A DNA stretch of 13,179 nucleotides from Clostridia bacterium (GCA_017501125.1 JAFVXN010000099.1:1-13179), one strand, 5' to 3'. Shown: positions 1-7,649, numbered from the stretch's first letter. Notes: generated from the sequence alone by a model not told the origin. Program-made: numbers and translations.

Positions 1-1
1 A

Positions 2-2398
2 GCCGAAGAAGCGGCAAGGCTGGAGGCCCAACGCGCCGCGGAAGAAGCGGCGAAAGAAGCGGCAAAGGAAGCGGCGAAAGCGGCGGAAAAAGATTCTCTT
101 CCCGAAGAACCCGTCCAAGAAGAAACGCCCGCACCCGAGGTCGTCGAAGTGAAAGAGGAACAAGAGGAAAAGAAGGAGGAACCCAAGGTGGTTTCCCCTC
201 GCACCCTCACGGTATCGCCTGCCGCGCCCAGAGCGCCTAGATATTTCCGCAACGGTCAGGTACAAGGCGAATACGTCGCAAAACCTGGCGTAGAGAGCGC
301 GCCTCAAACCTATCGTCCTTCTCAAGAAGGACGCACCCTTCGTCCTCAAGGGGATAGACCCCCTCGTACGGATAGACCCAGCGCCCCCAGAGCGCCTAGG
401 ACGGGGCTTGCTCCTTCGGTTAGCGTCAGCGCACCCGTGCTGCCTGCCAAGGGGAAGAAAGATTTCGCAGACGCGGCAAAGAAGAAGACCTTCGAGCGCA
501 CGTACAGCGAGAAAAAACCCGTCTCCAAGCGTACGTTGGTTAGACAACAGGGTATGACGGTGGAGGATTTCGACGAAGATAAGTCGGGCTACAGAAAGAT
601 GCGTACGCCCAAAAAGCAAAAGCGTCAAGAGATCCAAACCGTGAAGATAGAACACGCTGTCGTGACGACGCAAGAGATTCCTTTGAAGGTTCTTTCGGAG
701 AAACTTGGCGTTTCGGCGGTTGAGATAACCAAACGCCTTTTCAAAGAAGGGATAATGAAGGGTATCAACGACTCTATCGATTACGAGAACACAGCGCTTA
801 TGGCGGCGGATATGGGTATCGACCTCGAATACAAGCCTGAGAAGACGGCAGAGGACGTTTTGCAAGACACGATCGTCGAAGAAGACGTTTCTAAATTGTT
901 GCCTAGGGCACCCGTCGTCACCGTTATGGGTCACGTCGACCACGGTAAGACGTCCTTGCTCGACAAGATTCGTGAGACGGCAGTGACGGCAGGCGAGGCA
1001 GGCGGTATTACGCAGAGTATTGGTGCGTACACGGTCACGGCAAAAGGCAAACAAATCACCTTTATCGACACCCCTGGTCACGCGGCGTTCACGGCGATGC
1101 GTGCGCGCGGCGCACAGGTGACGGACGTCGTTATCCTCGTGGTGGCGGCAGACGACGGCATTATGCCCCAGACGGTAGAGGCAATCAACCACGCGAAATC
1201 GGCTAACGTGCCCATTATCGTGGCGATGAATAAAATGGACAAATACGAGGTCAACCCCGATAAGGTAAAACAAGGCCTCGTCGAACACGAACTCGTCCCC
1301 GAAGAATGGGGCGGCGACACGATGATCGTACCCGTTTCTGCAAAGACGGGCATGGGCATCGACGATTTGCTTGACGCGGTCAACCTCGTCGCCGAGATGC
1401 AGGAACTCACCGCCAATCCCGACAGAAAGGCGAAGGGTACGATTATCGAGGCAAAACTCGACAAGGGCAAAGGCCCCGTTGCCAGCATTATCGTGCAGAC
1501 GGGTACGTTGCGCACGGGCGACAACATTTTGTCTGGTACGACGATGGGTCGTGTGCGTGCCATGTTCGACGACAAGGGGCGCGCGGTCAAGGCGGCTGGC
1601 CCTTCCATGGCAGTCTCCATCTTGGGCTTTGAAGAAGTGCCCAACGCAGGTGACAGCATTATGGCGGTAGACCAAGCGTTGATGAAGCACGTCCAAGAAG
1701 AAAGAAAGAACAAAGAACGCGAAAGCATGATTAAGGAACAGAGCCGCGTTTCCCTCGACGATATCTTTGCACAGGTAGAGGAAGGCAAGATGAAGAACCT
1801 CAACCTTATCGTAAAAGGTGACGTACAGGGTAGCGTTGAAGCGGTGAAACAGTCCTTGGAAAAACTTTCCAACGAGGAAGTTAGGGTCAAGGTTATCCAC
1901 TCCGCGGCAGGTGCTATCAACGAGAGCGACGTTATGCTCGCCGACAGTGCCAACGCCATTATTATCGGTTTCAACGTCCGTCCCGACACCAAGGCGAAGA
2001 AACTTGCCGAGACGTCCAAGGTCGACGTTCGCTCCTACCGTATCATCTACGAATTGCTCGACGATATGGAACTCGCCCTCAAAGGTATGCTCGCGCCTAA
2101 ACTTCGCGAAATTCTCACGGGTAAATGCGAGGTTAGACAGACCTTCAACATCACGGGCGTCGGCACGATTGCAGGTTGCTACGTCACCGACGGCAAGATT
2201 GTCCGTGGCGGTAAGTTGCGTATCTATCGTGAAGACATCATGATCTGCGAAGGCGGCGTCAAGCAACTCAAGCGTTTCAAAGACGACGTGAAGGAGGTGG
2301 CGTACGGCTTCGAGTGCGGTTGTGCCATCGACGGATTCAACGAAATCCAAATCGGGGATATTATCGAGTGTTATATTACCGAGGAGATTAAGGCGTAA
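2..2398 (+). CDS. infB: Translation initiation factor IF-2 (5' end outside window)
   Basis: IF-2 is the GTPase that places initiator fMet-tRNA on the 30S subunit and drives subunit joining. The reading frame is already open at base 2 and runs 798 codons to TAA, so the true start lies upstream; the GTG at 149 is internal. The N-terminal part is low-complexity, first Ala/Glu/Lys-rich and then Pro/Arg-rich, as is usual for IF-2. An IF2_N-like segment follows near bases 665-830. The GTPase motifs are all present: GHVDHGKT at visible residue 310, GGITQ, DTPGH at 356, NKMD at 410 and SAKTGMG. The beta-barrel and IF2-specific C-terminal domains follow and end in a typical way (GDIIECY near the end). 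The stop codon overlaps the rbfA start by one base. The identification is certain from the motifs and length. Confidence 0.98.
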   Translation, partial: AEEAARLEAQRAAEEAAKEAAKEAAKAAEKDSLPEEPVQEETPAPEVVEVKEEQEEKKEEPKVVSPRTLTVSPAAPRAPRYFRNGQVQGEYVAKPGVESAPQTYRPSQEGRTLRPQGDRPPRTDRPSAPRAPRTGLAPSVSVSAPVLPAKGKKDFADAAKKKTFERTYSEKKPVSKRTLVRQQGMTVEDFDEDKSGYRKMRTPKKQKRQEIQTVKIEHAVVTTQEIPLKVLSEKLGVSAVEITKRLFKEGIMKGINDSIDYENTALMAADMGIDLEYKPEKTAEDVLQDTIVEEDVSKLLPRAPVVTVMGHVDHGKTSLLDKIRETAVTAGEAGGITQSIGAYTVTAKGKQITFIDTPGHAAFTAMRARGAQVTDVVILVVAADDGIMPQTVEAINHAKSANVPIIVAMNKMDKYEVNPDKVKQGLVEHELVPEEWGGDTMIVPVSAKTGMGIDDLLDAVNLVAEMQELTANPDRKAKGTIIEAKLDKGKGPVASIIVQTGTLRTGDNILSGTTMGRVRAMFDDKGRAVKAAGPSMAVSILGFEEVPNAGDSIMAVDQALMKHVQEERKNKERESMIKEQSRVSLDDIFAQVEEGKMKNLNLIVKGDVQGSVEAVKQSLEKLSNEEVRVKVIHSAAGAINESDVMLADSANAIIIGFNVRPDTKAKKLAETSKVDVRSYRIIYELLDDMELALKGMLAPKLREILTGKCEVRQTFNITGVGTIAGCYVTDGKIVRGGKLRIYREDIMICEGGVKQLKRFKDDVKEVAYGFECGCAIDGFNEIQIGDIIECYITEEIKA
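44..79 (+). repeat. Three 12-base tandem repeats encoding (EAAK)3 in IF-2
   Basis: Three consecutive 12-base units (GAAGCGGCGAAA with two substitutions in the middle copy) encode Glu-Ala-Ala-Lys three times. They lie in the alanine/glutamate-rich linker of IF-2. This peptide is expected to form a rigid charged helix. Repeats here probably vary in copy number between strains, since the IF-2 N-terminus is poorly conserved. Confidence 0.8.
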
Positions 2399-2778
2399 TG
2401 AAGGTATCGAGAACGGCCCGATTGAACGGGGAATATCAAAAGGAAATCAGCGTACTCCTCCGCCGCTTGCAGAGCAGTCGGTCGGATTTTAAGGGGATCG
2501 TATCGGTGACGGAGGCAGACGTTGCGCCCGACTTAAAGACGGCGAAGATTTATATCAGCATCTACACGGGCAGTGAGGAGGAGAAAAAACGCACCTTTGA
2601 GATTATCAAAGAAAGTGCGGGTTATATCCGTCACGAACTCGCCCAAGTAATGCGCATGCGCACCGTGCCCGCTCTCACTTTTTTGTGGGACGGGTCGATG
2701 ACGTACGGCGCAAAAATGGACGAATTATTCCGCAAAATTCACGCCGACGAAAAGGGCGAACAAGAGGACGAACGGTAA
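2398..2778 (+). CDS. rbfA: 30S ribosome-binding factor A
   Basis: RbfA is a small KH-fold protein that binds immature 30S subunits and helps 16S rRNA 5'-end processing. The 126-residue product has the family layout. It starts with an R-x-x-R-like segment (SRTARLNGEYQKEISVLL), then has a VTEADVAPDLKTAKIYIS strand-helix motif, and then a GYIRHELAQVMRMRTVPALTF segment matching the conserved R-x-EL...R-x-x-P-x-L-x-F. The C-terminus is short and acidic. The ATG overlaps the infB stop (TAATG), which implies translational coupling; AAGG lies at 2390-2393. Its place directly after infB is the standard one in Bacillota. Confidence 0.96.
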   Translation: MKVSRTARLNGEYQKEISVLLRRLQSSRSDFKGIVSVTEADVAPDLKTAKIYISIYTGSEEEKKRTFEIIKESAGYIRHELAQVMRMRTVPALTFLWDGSMTYGAKMDELFRKIHADEKGEQEDER

Positions 2779-2782
2779 GCGT

Positions 2783-3748
2783 ATGAACGTGACCTTGCAA
2801 GAGATTGCGCAAAAATTAAAGAAGGCGAAAAAGGTGGCGCTGTTTACCCATATGCGTCCCGACGGCGACGCGTACGGCAGTACGTTGGCGCTCGCTTGCG
2901 CTTTGGATAGGTTGGGGATTCCTTGTAGCGTATGCAACGAGAGCGAAGTGCCTTCCAACCTCACCTTTTTGACGGGGCTGGATAGGATAAAAAAAGCCCC
3001 CGACGGAGACGAGGATTTGTACTTGGCGATGGATAGTGCCGACGGTGCAAGGTTGGGCGCGCTCACGGAAGTCTTCCTTGCTTTTTCCAAGAAAGGGGAT
3101 ACGATCAACGTTGACCATCACGTATCCAACACCCGCTATGCAAAATACAACTACGTGAATACCTGTTCGGCGAATTGTATGAACTCTTTCCACTTGATTG
3201 AGGAGTTGGGCGTGGCGCTGGATAAGGAGATTGCGCAGTACCTGCTCGTTGGGCTCTTGACGGACAGCGGCAACTTCTCTCACGACGACGTGACGGAGGA
3301 GACCCTTGCTATCGGCTCGAAACTGGTGGGCGCAGGCGCCGACATTTGTCAGTTGCAGTATCAGTTGTTTAAGCGGCAGCCCAAGGCGCGCGCGGCGTTA
3401 TACGCGCACGTAATGTCGAGGATGCGTTATGCGCACGACGACCGATTCGCCTTTATTGTCATCGACAGGGCGACGATGGACAAGTTGGGCGCGGACAACG
3501 GAATGACGGAAGGGTTCGTTGATTTTCCTCTCAACGTAGAGACGGTGGAGATAGCGGCGTCCCTTTTAGAGATGAAAAAAGGGCAATATAAGGTTTCCTT
3601 GCGCTCTAAAAAATACGCCGACGTCAACAAGTTGGCGGGCGTGTACGGCGGTGGCGGACACGTAAGAGCCGCAGGTTTTATGCTGTACGGCGATTTGGAA
3701 GAAGTGGTGGACAAACTCTCGTACACCGTTTCGCAATATTTGGAATAA
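2783..3748 (+). CDS. nrnA: DHH-family oligoribonuclease / pAp (pApA) phosphatase, NrnA type
   Basis: NrnA-family enzymes degrade short RNA oligonucleotides and dephosphorylate pAp; some also hydrolyse pApA, the first breakdown product of c-di-AMP. The 321-residue protein shows the DHH motifs in order: HMRPDGDAYGS at 23-33, DSAD at 84-87, DHHVSN at 111-116 and TDSGNF at 160-165. The C-terminal DHHA1 substrate motif GGGGH is at 289-293, followed by VRAAGF. All metal-binding residues appear intact and the length is normal. It starts four bases after the rbfA stop without a clear ribosome binding site, so it is probably coupled to rbfA. The infB-rbfA-nrnA order is typical, although truB and ribF do not follow. 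The exact substrate preference cannot be read from the sequence. Confidence 0.94.
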   Translation: MNVTLQEIAQKLKKAKKVALFTHMRPDGDAYGSTLALACALDRLGIPCSVCNESEVPSNLTFLTGLDRIKKAPDGDEDLYLAMDSADGARLGALTEVFLAFSKKGDTINVDHHVSNTRYAKYNYVNTCSANCMNSFHLIEELGVALDKEIAQYLLVGLLTDSGNFSHDDVTEETLAIGSKLVGAGADICQLQYQLFKRQPKARAALYAHVMSRMRYAHDDRFAFIVIDRATMDKLGADNGMTEGFVDFPLNVETVEIAASLLEMKKGQYKVSLRSKKYADVNKLAGVYGGGGHVRAAGFMLYGDLEEVVDKLSYTVSQYLE

Positions 3749-3752
3749 AATG

Positions 3753-3783
3753 AAAGGGAGCGGTGAACAGCCGTTCCTTTTTT
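3753..3783 (+). terminator. Rho-independent terminator after nrnA
   Basis: An 11-pair stem containing two G-U pairs (AAAGGGAGCGG with CCGTTCCTTTT) encloses a 7-base loop and runs into six T residues at 3778-3783. It sits 4 bases after the nrnA stop and only 22 bases before comEC. It should end the infB operon, possibly incompletely, because no convincing promoter for comEC is visible between them. Confidence 0.85.
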
Positions 3784-3805
3784 AGAAGTTAAGGTTGACT
3801 AACAG

Positions 3806-5482
3806 GTGATACGAAAGACGGACGGCAAGATAAAAATAGACGAACGGGACAGGGGCGGAAAGTTGTTTAATTTTCGCCCCGTGACCTTTTGCGCACTCTT
3901 CCTTGCGCTGGGCGTGTCGCTCGGTGTCTTCGTCGTCGCGCAAGGTGGCGCCGTTTGGTGGATAGTCGCCGTCTTGCCACTCGCCTTTCTTACCGTCTTC
4001 TTCTCTTTGCCAACCTCCCGCTGGGCGAAGTGGTGCGGTATTCTTTGTGCGATTTCCGCGATAGGATTCCTTTCCTTTTTTGGCGCGGCGGCGGTTTTTC
4101 GCTCGCATACCGTCTACGAAGGGGAGTGCGTCGTGACGGGCGTCGTCGAAGAAAAGGAGAAGAATTTGTACGGATATTCCGTCCTTTTAGACGATATCAG
4201 TATCGACGGGAACCGTGAAAGCGGCAAGGTAATCGCATACCTGCCTGCCACTTACGGCGAAAATCTGCGTTTGGCGGACGAAATCGTCGTCAAAGGCGAG
4301 GTCAAGACGGACTTATCTTTGACGCAGGCGGGAGATCTTCGTAGCGACGCCGTTTCTACCGCTACGGCGTATCGGCTTTCGTCGGCGACGGGGTTGCAGG
4401 TGACGGGATCCGCCTTCCGCCCCTTTCTATGGATAAGGCAGAGGGTACTCGACGTCTTAGCGTCGGGCATGGATGCCGCGCCCGCCGCCTTTAGCGCAGG
4501 GCTACTAATCGGCGACGATTCGGGTGTGGAGAGCGGATTATTACAGAACGTCCGCTACGGTGGCGTTGCGCATCTGTTCGCCGTGTCGGGCTTGCATATC
4601 GGCGTACTGTTCGCCTTTTGTGCTTTCTTGACGGAGAGGAAATGTTTTTTGCGCTTGCCGAAGTGGGTTTCCTTCGTCTTCACCGCCGTCATTTTACTTT
4701 TATACGGAGGCGTATGTGGTTTTTCTACGTCCGTTATTCGTGCCGTCGTCACCTGCCTTTCGGCGTATGCGACGCGCCTAATCGGGCTAAAACGGGATTA
4801 TTTGGAAGGGATATCCTTTGCCGCCGTACTCGTCTTGCTAATCTTTCCTTGTCATCTTTACGACGTCGGGTTTATGCTCTCGTTTGCCGCTTGCTACGGG
4901 CTCGTCCTCTTTGGGAGACGGGTGGAAAAGTTGTTGATAAAAGGCTGTGACGCGCTATACGATACGTGGCGGTATAGGATACGGAAACGGGAAAGAAAAG
5001 AGGTGGATATTTTCAAAGGAGATACGCCGCCTAAGAGTATTGCTGTCAGGGTAAGGGATAAGATAATATCCCTTGTTGCCGTCTCCGTAGCGGTATGGTT
5101 GACGACGGCGCCCGTTTCCCTGCGCTGTTTCGGCTACTTTTCCGCGTGGGGCTTGTTGCTGAATTTATTGTTCGTGCCACTCACCAGCCTTTTCTTTATC
5201 CTTCTTCTCTGCCTCGTCGCCCTCTCCTGCGTGATGCCGTTCGCTTCCTACGTCTTGCTGTACGTGCCCAACGCGTTGCTGTCAGCCGTCGTCTTATTCT
5301 TCGAGGTGCTTCCGTTTAGCGGCGTATCCTTTGATTTTTCAATGGGCGCGACGTCGTGTTATACGACGGGATTGCTCCTTTGCACGGACAAATTCGCATT
5401 GCGAGGACGGGTAAAAATCATCGCCGCCGCGATAGCCTTTTTGGCGACGATGACGTGCGTTTTCGCCACGAATATCCCGTAA
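3806..5482 (+). CDS. comEC: ComEC/Rec2-type DNA uptake channel protein, lacking the metallo-beta-lactamase domain
   Basis: ComEC is the inner-membrane channel that moves single-stranded DNA into the cell during transformation. This 558-residue protein has N-terminal membrane segments (about 27-97) and a soluble OB-like region (about 103-200, DUF4131 type). The polytopic Competence domain follows, with the diagnostic motifs HLFAVSGLHIGV at 256-267 and DVGFMLSFAA at 353-362. A charged stretch at about 377-420 (YRIRKRERKEVD) forms a long cytoplasmic loop. The protein ends after a last membrane helix with no C-terminal metallo-beta-lactamase domain; full-length ComEC is usually 700-800 residues. 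Start: GTG at 3806, with only a weak AAGG 11 bases upstream; TTG at 3863 is an alternative. The adjacency to holA is classic. Function in actual DNA uptake is uncertain. Confidence 0.9.
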   Translation: MIRKTDGKIKIDERDRGGKLFNFRPVTFCALFLALGVSLGVFVVAQGGAVWWIVAVLPLAFLTVFFSLPTSRWAKWCGILCAISAIGFLSFFGAAAVFRSHTVYEGECVVTGVVEEKEKNLYGYSVLLDDISIDGNRESGKVIAYLPATYGENLRLADEIVVKGEVKTDLSLTQAGDLRSDAVSTATAYRLSSATGLQVTGSAFRPFLWIRQRVLDVLASGMDAAPAAFSAGLLIGDDSGVESGLLQNVRYGGVAHLFAVSGLHIGVLFAFCAFLTERKCFLRLPKWVSFVFTAVILLLYGGVCGFSTSVIRAVVTCLSAYATRLIGLKRDYLEGISFAAVLVLLIFPCHLYDVGFMLSFAACYGLVLFGRRVEKLLIKGCDALYDTWRYRIRKRERKEVDIFKGDTPPKSIAVRVRDKIISLVAVSVAVWLTTAPVSLRCFGYFSAWGLLLNLLFVPLTSLFFILLLCLVALSCVMPFASYVLLYVPNALLSAVVLFFEVLPFSGVSFDFSMGATSCYTTGLLLCTDKFALRGRVKIIAAAIAFLATMTCVFATNIP

Positions 5483-5497
5483 AGGGCAAAAGAAAGG

Positions 5498-5516
5498 GTG
5501 TTTTCTAAGAAAACAC
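5498..5516. promoter_or_regulatory. Perfect 8-base inverted repeat between comEC and the holA promoter
   Basis: GTGTTTTC and GAAAACAC are separated by TAA. The repeat starts 16 bases after the comEC stop and ends 13 bases before the holA -35 box. No T-run follows, so it is a poor intrinsic terminator. It could be a regulator site upstream of the promoter, or a hairpin protecting the comEC 3' end. Confidence 0.45.
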
Positions 5517-5529
5517 GCTCCGTAAAGGC

Positions 5530-5558
5530 TTGCATTTTTCCAATCGCTGTGTTATAAT
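5530..5558 (+). promoter_or_regulatory. Sigma-A promoter for the holA-cdaA operon
   Basis: A -35 box TTGCAT (5530-5535) and a perfect -10 box TATAAT (5553-5558) are separated by 17 bases. The predicted start is near 5565, giving a leader of about 31 bases before the holA GTG. Confidence 0.85.
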
Positions 5559-5561
5559 CAA

Positions 5562-5579
5562 TTTGTCTAGATAGACAAA
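5562..5579. promoter_or_regulatory. Palindrome over the holA operon start site, probable operator
   Basis: TTTGTCTAGATAGACAAA is a perfect inverted repeat with 8-base arms and a 2-base centre. It begins four bases after the -10 box and covers the predicted transcription start. A dimeric repressor bound here would block the promoter. The shape resembles sites of GntR- or TetR-like regulators, but the regulator is not identifiable. Part of it could also fold at the RNA 5' end, next to the ribosome binding site at 5577-5586. Confidence 0.6.
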
Positions 5580-5595
5580 GGAGAGGTGGGAAGAG

Positions 5596-6585
5596 GTGAA
5601 ATACGTCGATTTTCGTAAATTTACCGACGAGCAAGGCGCTTGCCCCATCTACCTGTTCGAGGGAGAGGACGGCTACTTCCGCGAGAAGGGCGAGGAGTTG
5701 TTAAAAGAGAAATTCTTAGGCGAACCCACCCTTGACTATACCGCTTTTGAAGGGGGGACGCTGAAGGGGGATAAATTAAAAAACCTCGTCGATGCGTGGT
5801 TGAGTTATCCCTTCGTAGGCCCTAAGCGTTTCGTGAAAGTGACGGATTTTTATCCCACGCAAAAGGATTACGACGCCTATCTAAAAAAGTATTTTGAGAA
5901 TCCACCTGCGGACGGCTTGCTGTTTATTTGCAATAGTGGCAAGGGCAAGGCAGGCACGGCGGCACTCTCTAAGGCAAAGAACGTGACCGTCGTCGATTGT
6001 AGCCGTTCGGACGAGGAGACGGTCAAAAAATGGATTCATCTCACCTGCAAGCGCGCGGGCGTGTATATTGACGGCTTGACCTGCGGTATGTTGGCGGGGT
6101 ATTGCCTGTGCGATATGCTGAGGGTGAGCAAGGCGACGGAAAAACTCTTATCCGTATGCGTCGCGCTGGGCGAGGCGAAGATTACGGACGCGATGGTGGA
6201 GGAGCACGTCCACCCCGACGCAGAGTATAAGATTTTTGAACTTGCCAACGCCATTTTGGCGAAGAATTATGCGGAATACGTCAAGATTTTGGGGGATTTG
6301 TCCTCGAAGAATTTTGACGCGGTGTCCTTGCTGTCGTCGCTGGCGGCGTCGTTTAAGACGATATACGACGTTTCAATGACGAAAGGGACGGACAGGGAAG
6401 TGGCGACGGCGCTGGGAATTAGCGAATACGTCGTAAAGAAGAACCGCTCGATTGCTTCGCGCACGGGCAAGGAAAAGGTGCTTGGCAACTATCAAGCGTT
6501 GTACGAGACGATTAGTCTTATCAAATGTGGGGAGATAACCCCTTCGTCGGCGTTAAAACTGACGACGGCGCGCCTGTTCGCTTAA
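5596..6585 (+). CDS. holA: DNA polymerase III delta subunit
   Basis: Delta is the clamp-loader subunit that opens the sliding clamp during replication. The 329-residue protein matches the family in length and layout. The N-terminal motif YLFEGEDGYFRE lies at 19-30, in the position of the family's typical Y-L-(x)-G-x-E segment. It is followed by an AAA+-like fold lacking nucleotide-binding motifs and a C-terminal helical region (IFELANAILAKNYAEYVKIL... and the final helices). The GTG start is well supported by AAAGGAGAGG at 5577-5586, 9 bases upstream. In many Bacillota holA is followed by rpsT; here cdaA follows 22 bases later instead. The gene is first in an operon driven by the promoter at 5530. 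Confidence 0.9.
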   Translation: MKYVDFRKFTDEQGACPIYLFEGEDGYFREKGEELLKEKFLGEPTLDYTAFEGGTLKGDKLKNLVDAWLSYPFVGPKRFVKVTDFYPTQKDYDAYLKKYFENPPADGLLFICNSGKGKAGTAALSKAKNVTVVDCSRSDEETVKKWIHLTCKRAGVYIDGLTCGMLAGYCLCDMLRVSKATEKLLSVCVALGEAKITDAMVEEHVHPDAEYKIFELANAILAKNYAEYVKILGDLSSKNFDAVSLLSSLAASFKTIYDVSMTKGTDREVATALGISEYVVKKNRSIASRTGKEKVLGNYQALYETISLIKCGEITPSSALKLTTARLFA

Positions 6586-6607
6586 ACAATAGGCAAAGGA
6601 GGAAAGG

Positions 6608-7471
6608 ATGCAATTATTGGCGAATAACGCTGTGGATAACGTATCGCAGTTTTTCAGCAACGTCGGTGACTTTTTCCAGAATTTCTCTTTCTGGTACGTG
6701 ATAGAGACGTTGTTGCTCTTCCTGTTGATTTTTTACGTGTCCAAGATTTTGTACGACAACGACGCGGCGAAAGTCATGGCGCTATACTGGGTGCTCTTGG
6801 TCGTTGGTGGGGTGCTGACGCTCATTTCGTCGACGCTGTTCACGCAGCAGTTCTATTTGATTTACGTGTTGGTGCTTTCCGTATTCTTCCTCATGATTTT
6901 CCACGTGGAGGTAAAAAAGAGCCTCTGGGATAAGTCCAACGCCGTACCCACGCGCGAGAAGACGACGGGCACGGGGAACGCCGAGGTGCGTTCCGTCCAA
7001 GAGGTGGAGAAGAATATCGAGAACATCATCAAGGCGCTCCAAAATATGTCTAAGAACAACGTCGGCGCGTTGGTCGTGCTTTCTCGTGGCAACTTGCCTA
7101 GACAAGTATTGCAGAGCGGTATCCCTATGGACGCGGAGATTTCCACGCAACTGTTGGAGGGCGTATTCTTCCCGAAGGCGCCTTTGCACGATGGTGCGGT
7201 GATTATTCGTGGTCATAAGATTCAGGCGGCAGGATGCTTTTTACCCCTGACGCAAAAGACGAGTTATCCCAAAGATTTCGGTACCCGTCATCGCGCGGCA
7301 ATCGGCATTACGGAGGTGGCGAACGTCATCTCTATCGTGGTCTCGGAAGAGACGGGTATCATCTCCGTCGTAAAGGCAGGCGTGGTGCAAAGATACGCCG
7401 ATTACGACGTCCTCAAGAACGCGCTTCGCGATTACTACTGGCAAGAATTGCCCTTAGGGTCTAAGAAATAA
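6608..7471 (+). CDS. cdaA: Diadenylate cyclase CdaA (c-di-AMP synthase)
   Basis: CdaA condenses two ATP into cyclic di-AMP, which controls potassium and osmolyte uptake and cell-wall balance. The 287-residue protein has three hydrophobic segments at about 28-48, 56-76 and 81-99, which anchor it in the membrane. The DisA_N/DAC domain follows with the catalytic motifs PLHDGA (192-197) and GTRHR (225-229), then VVSEETG. Both ATP-binding motifs are intact, so the enzyme should be active. A Ser/Thr/Lys-rich linker of about 20 residues between membrane part and domain is slightly long. Start ATG has an excellent AAAGGAGG upstream. The usual neighbours are cdaR and glmM; here a 39-codon membrane peptide and an aspartokinase gene follow. 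Confidence 0.96.
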   Translation: MQLLANNAVDNVSQFFSNVGDFFQNFSFWYVIETLLLFLLIFYVSKILYDNDAAKVMALYWVLLVVGGVLTLISSTLFTQQFYLIYVLVLSVFFLMIFHVEVKKSLWDKSNAVPTREKTTGTGNAEVRSVQEVEKNIENIIKALQNMSKNNVGALVVLSRGNLPRQVLQSGIPMDAEISTQLLEGVFFPKAPLHDGAVIIRGHKIQAAGCFLPLTQKTSYPKDFGTRHRAAIGITEVANVISIVVSEETGIISVVKAGVVQRYADYDVLKNALRDYYWQELPLGSKK

Positions 7472-7483
7472 GGAGGCAAGAAG

Positions 7484-7603
7484 ATGAAATTCGCACAATT
7501 TTTAAAATCGGTATTCATCTCCAAATGGTGGATAAAACTCATCACTTTAGTCTTAGCGTTCGCAATGGTGATCTTGCTTCACGTCACCTTGCCTGGGGCG
7601 TAA
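7484..7603 (+). CDS. 39-residue single-helix membrane peptide, probable minimal CdaR
   Basis: A 40-codon frame (ATG to TAA) begins 12 bases after cdaA and carries a strong ribosome binding site (AAGGAGG at 7470-7476, 7 bases before ATG). The peptide has a basic, aromatic N-terminus (FLKSVFISKWWIK) and then one hydrophobic helix (about residues 17-35). It stops after TLPGA. The pattern W-x-K-L-I-x-L-x-L-A resembles the N-terminal anchor of YbbR/CdaR proteins, the regulators that bind CdaA and normally lie directly downstream of it. All extracytoplasmic YbbR repeats are missing, and no remnant follows in any frame because the aspartokinase gene starts 46 bases later. I infer a reduced CdaA partner; a decayed cdaR start or an unrelated small membrane protein are alternatives. 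Confidence 0.7.
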   Translation: MKFAQFLKSVFISKWWIKLITLVLAFAMVILLHVTLPGA

Positions 7604-7649
7604 GGATTTAGCAAAAACAATAATCCCTTGAAAGGGAGTGGTAGGTATT

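Noticed and set aside
149..151. GTG at 149 as the start of infB
   Set aside because: The frame is open all the way to the left edge and encodes typical IF-2 N-terminal low-complexity sequence, so 149 is an internal valine codon of a gene that starts outside the window.
1078..2019. Long minus-strand open frame (313 codons) inside infB
   Set aside because: It lies fully antisense to conserved IF-2 domains, its protein is Ser/Thr/Leu-rich without any recognisable motif, and it is explained by codon bias of the real gene.
5483..5595. Frameshifted remains of the ComEC metallo-beta-lactamase domain
   Set aside because: The 113 bases after comEC contain a palindrome and a promoter and no HxHxDH-type coding sequence in any frame, and holA follows at once.
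7638..7649. GTG at 7638 as aspartokinase start
   Set aside because: It overlaps the ribosome binding site, and the four extra residues precede the conserved N-terminal MELKVCKFGGTS.
7604..7649. Lysine riboswitch in front of the aspartokinase gene
   Set aside because: The gap is only 46 bases, far too short for the roughly 170-base L-box aptamer; only a small hairpin is present.
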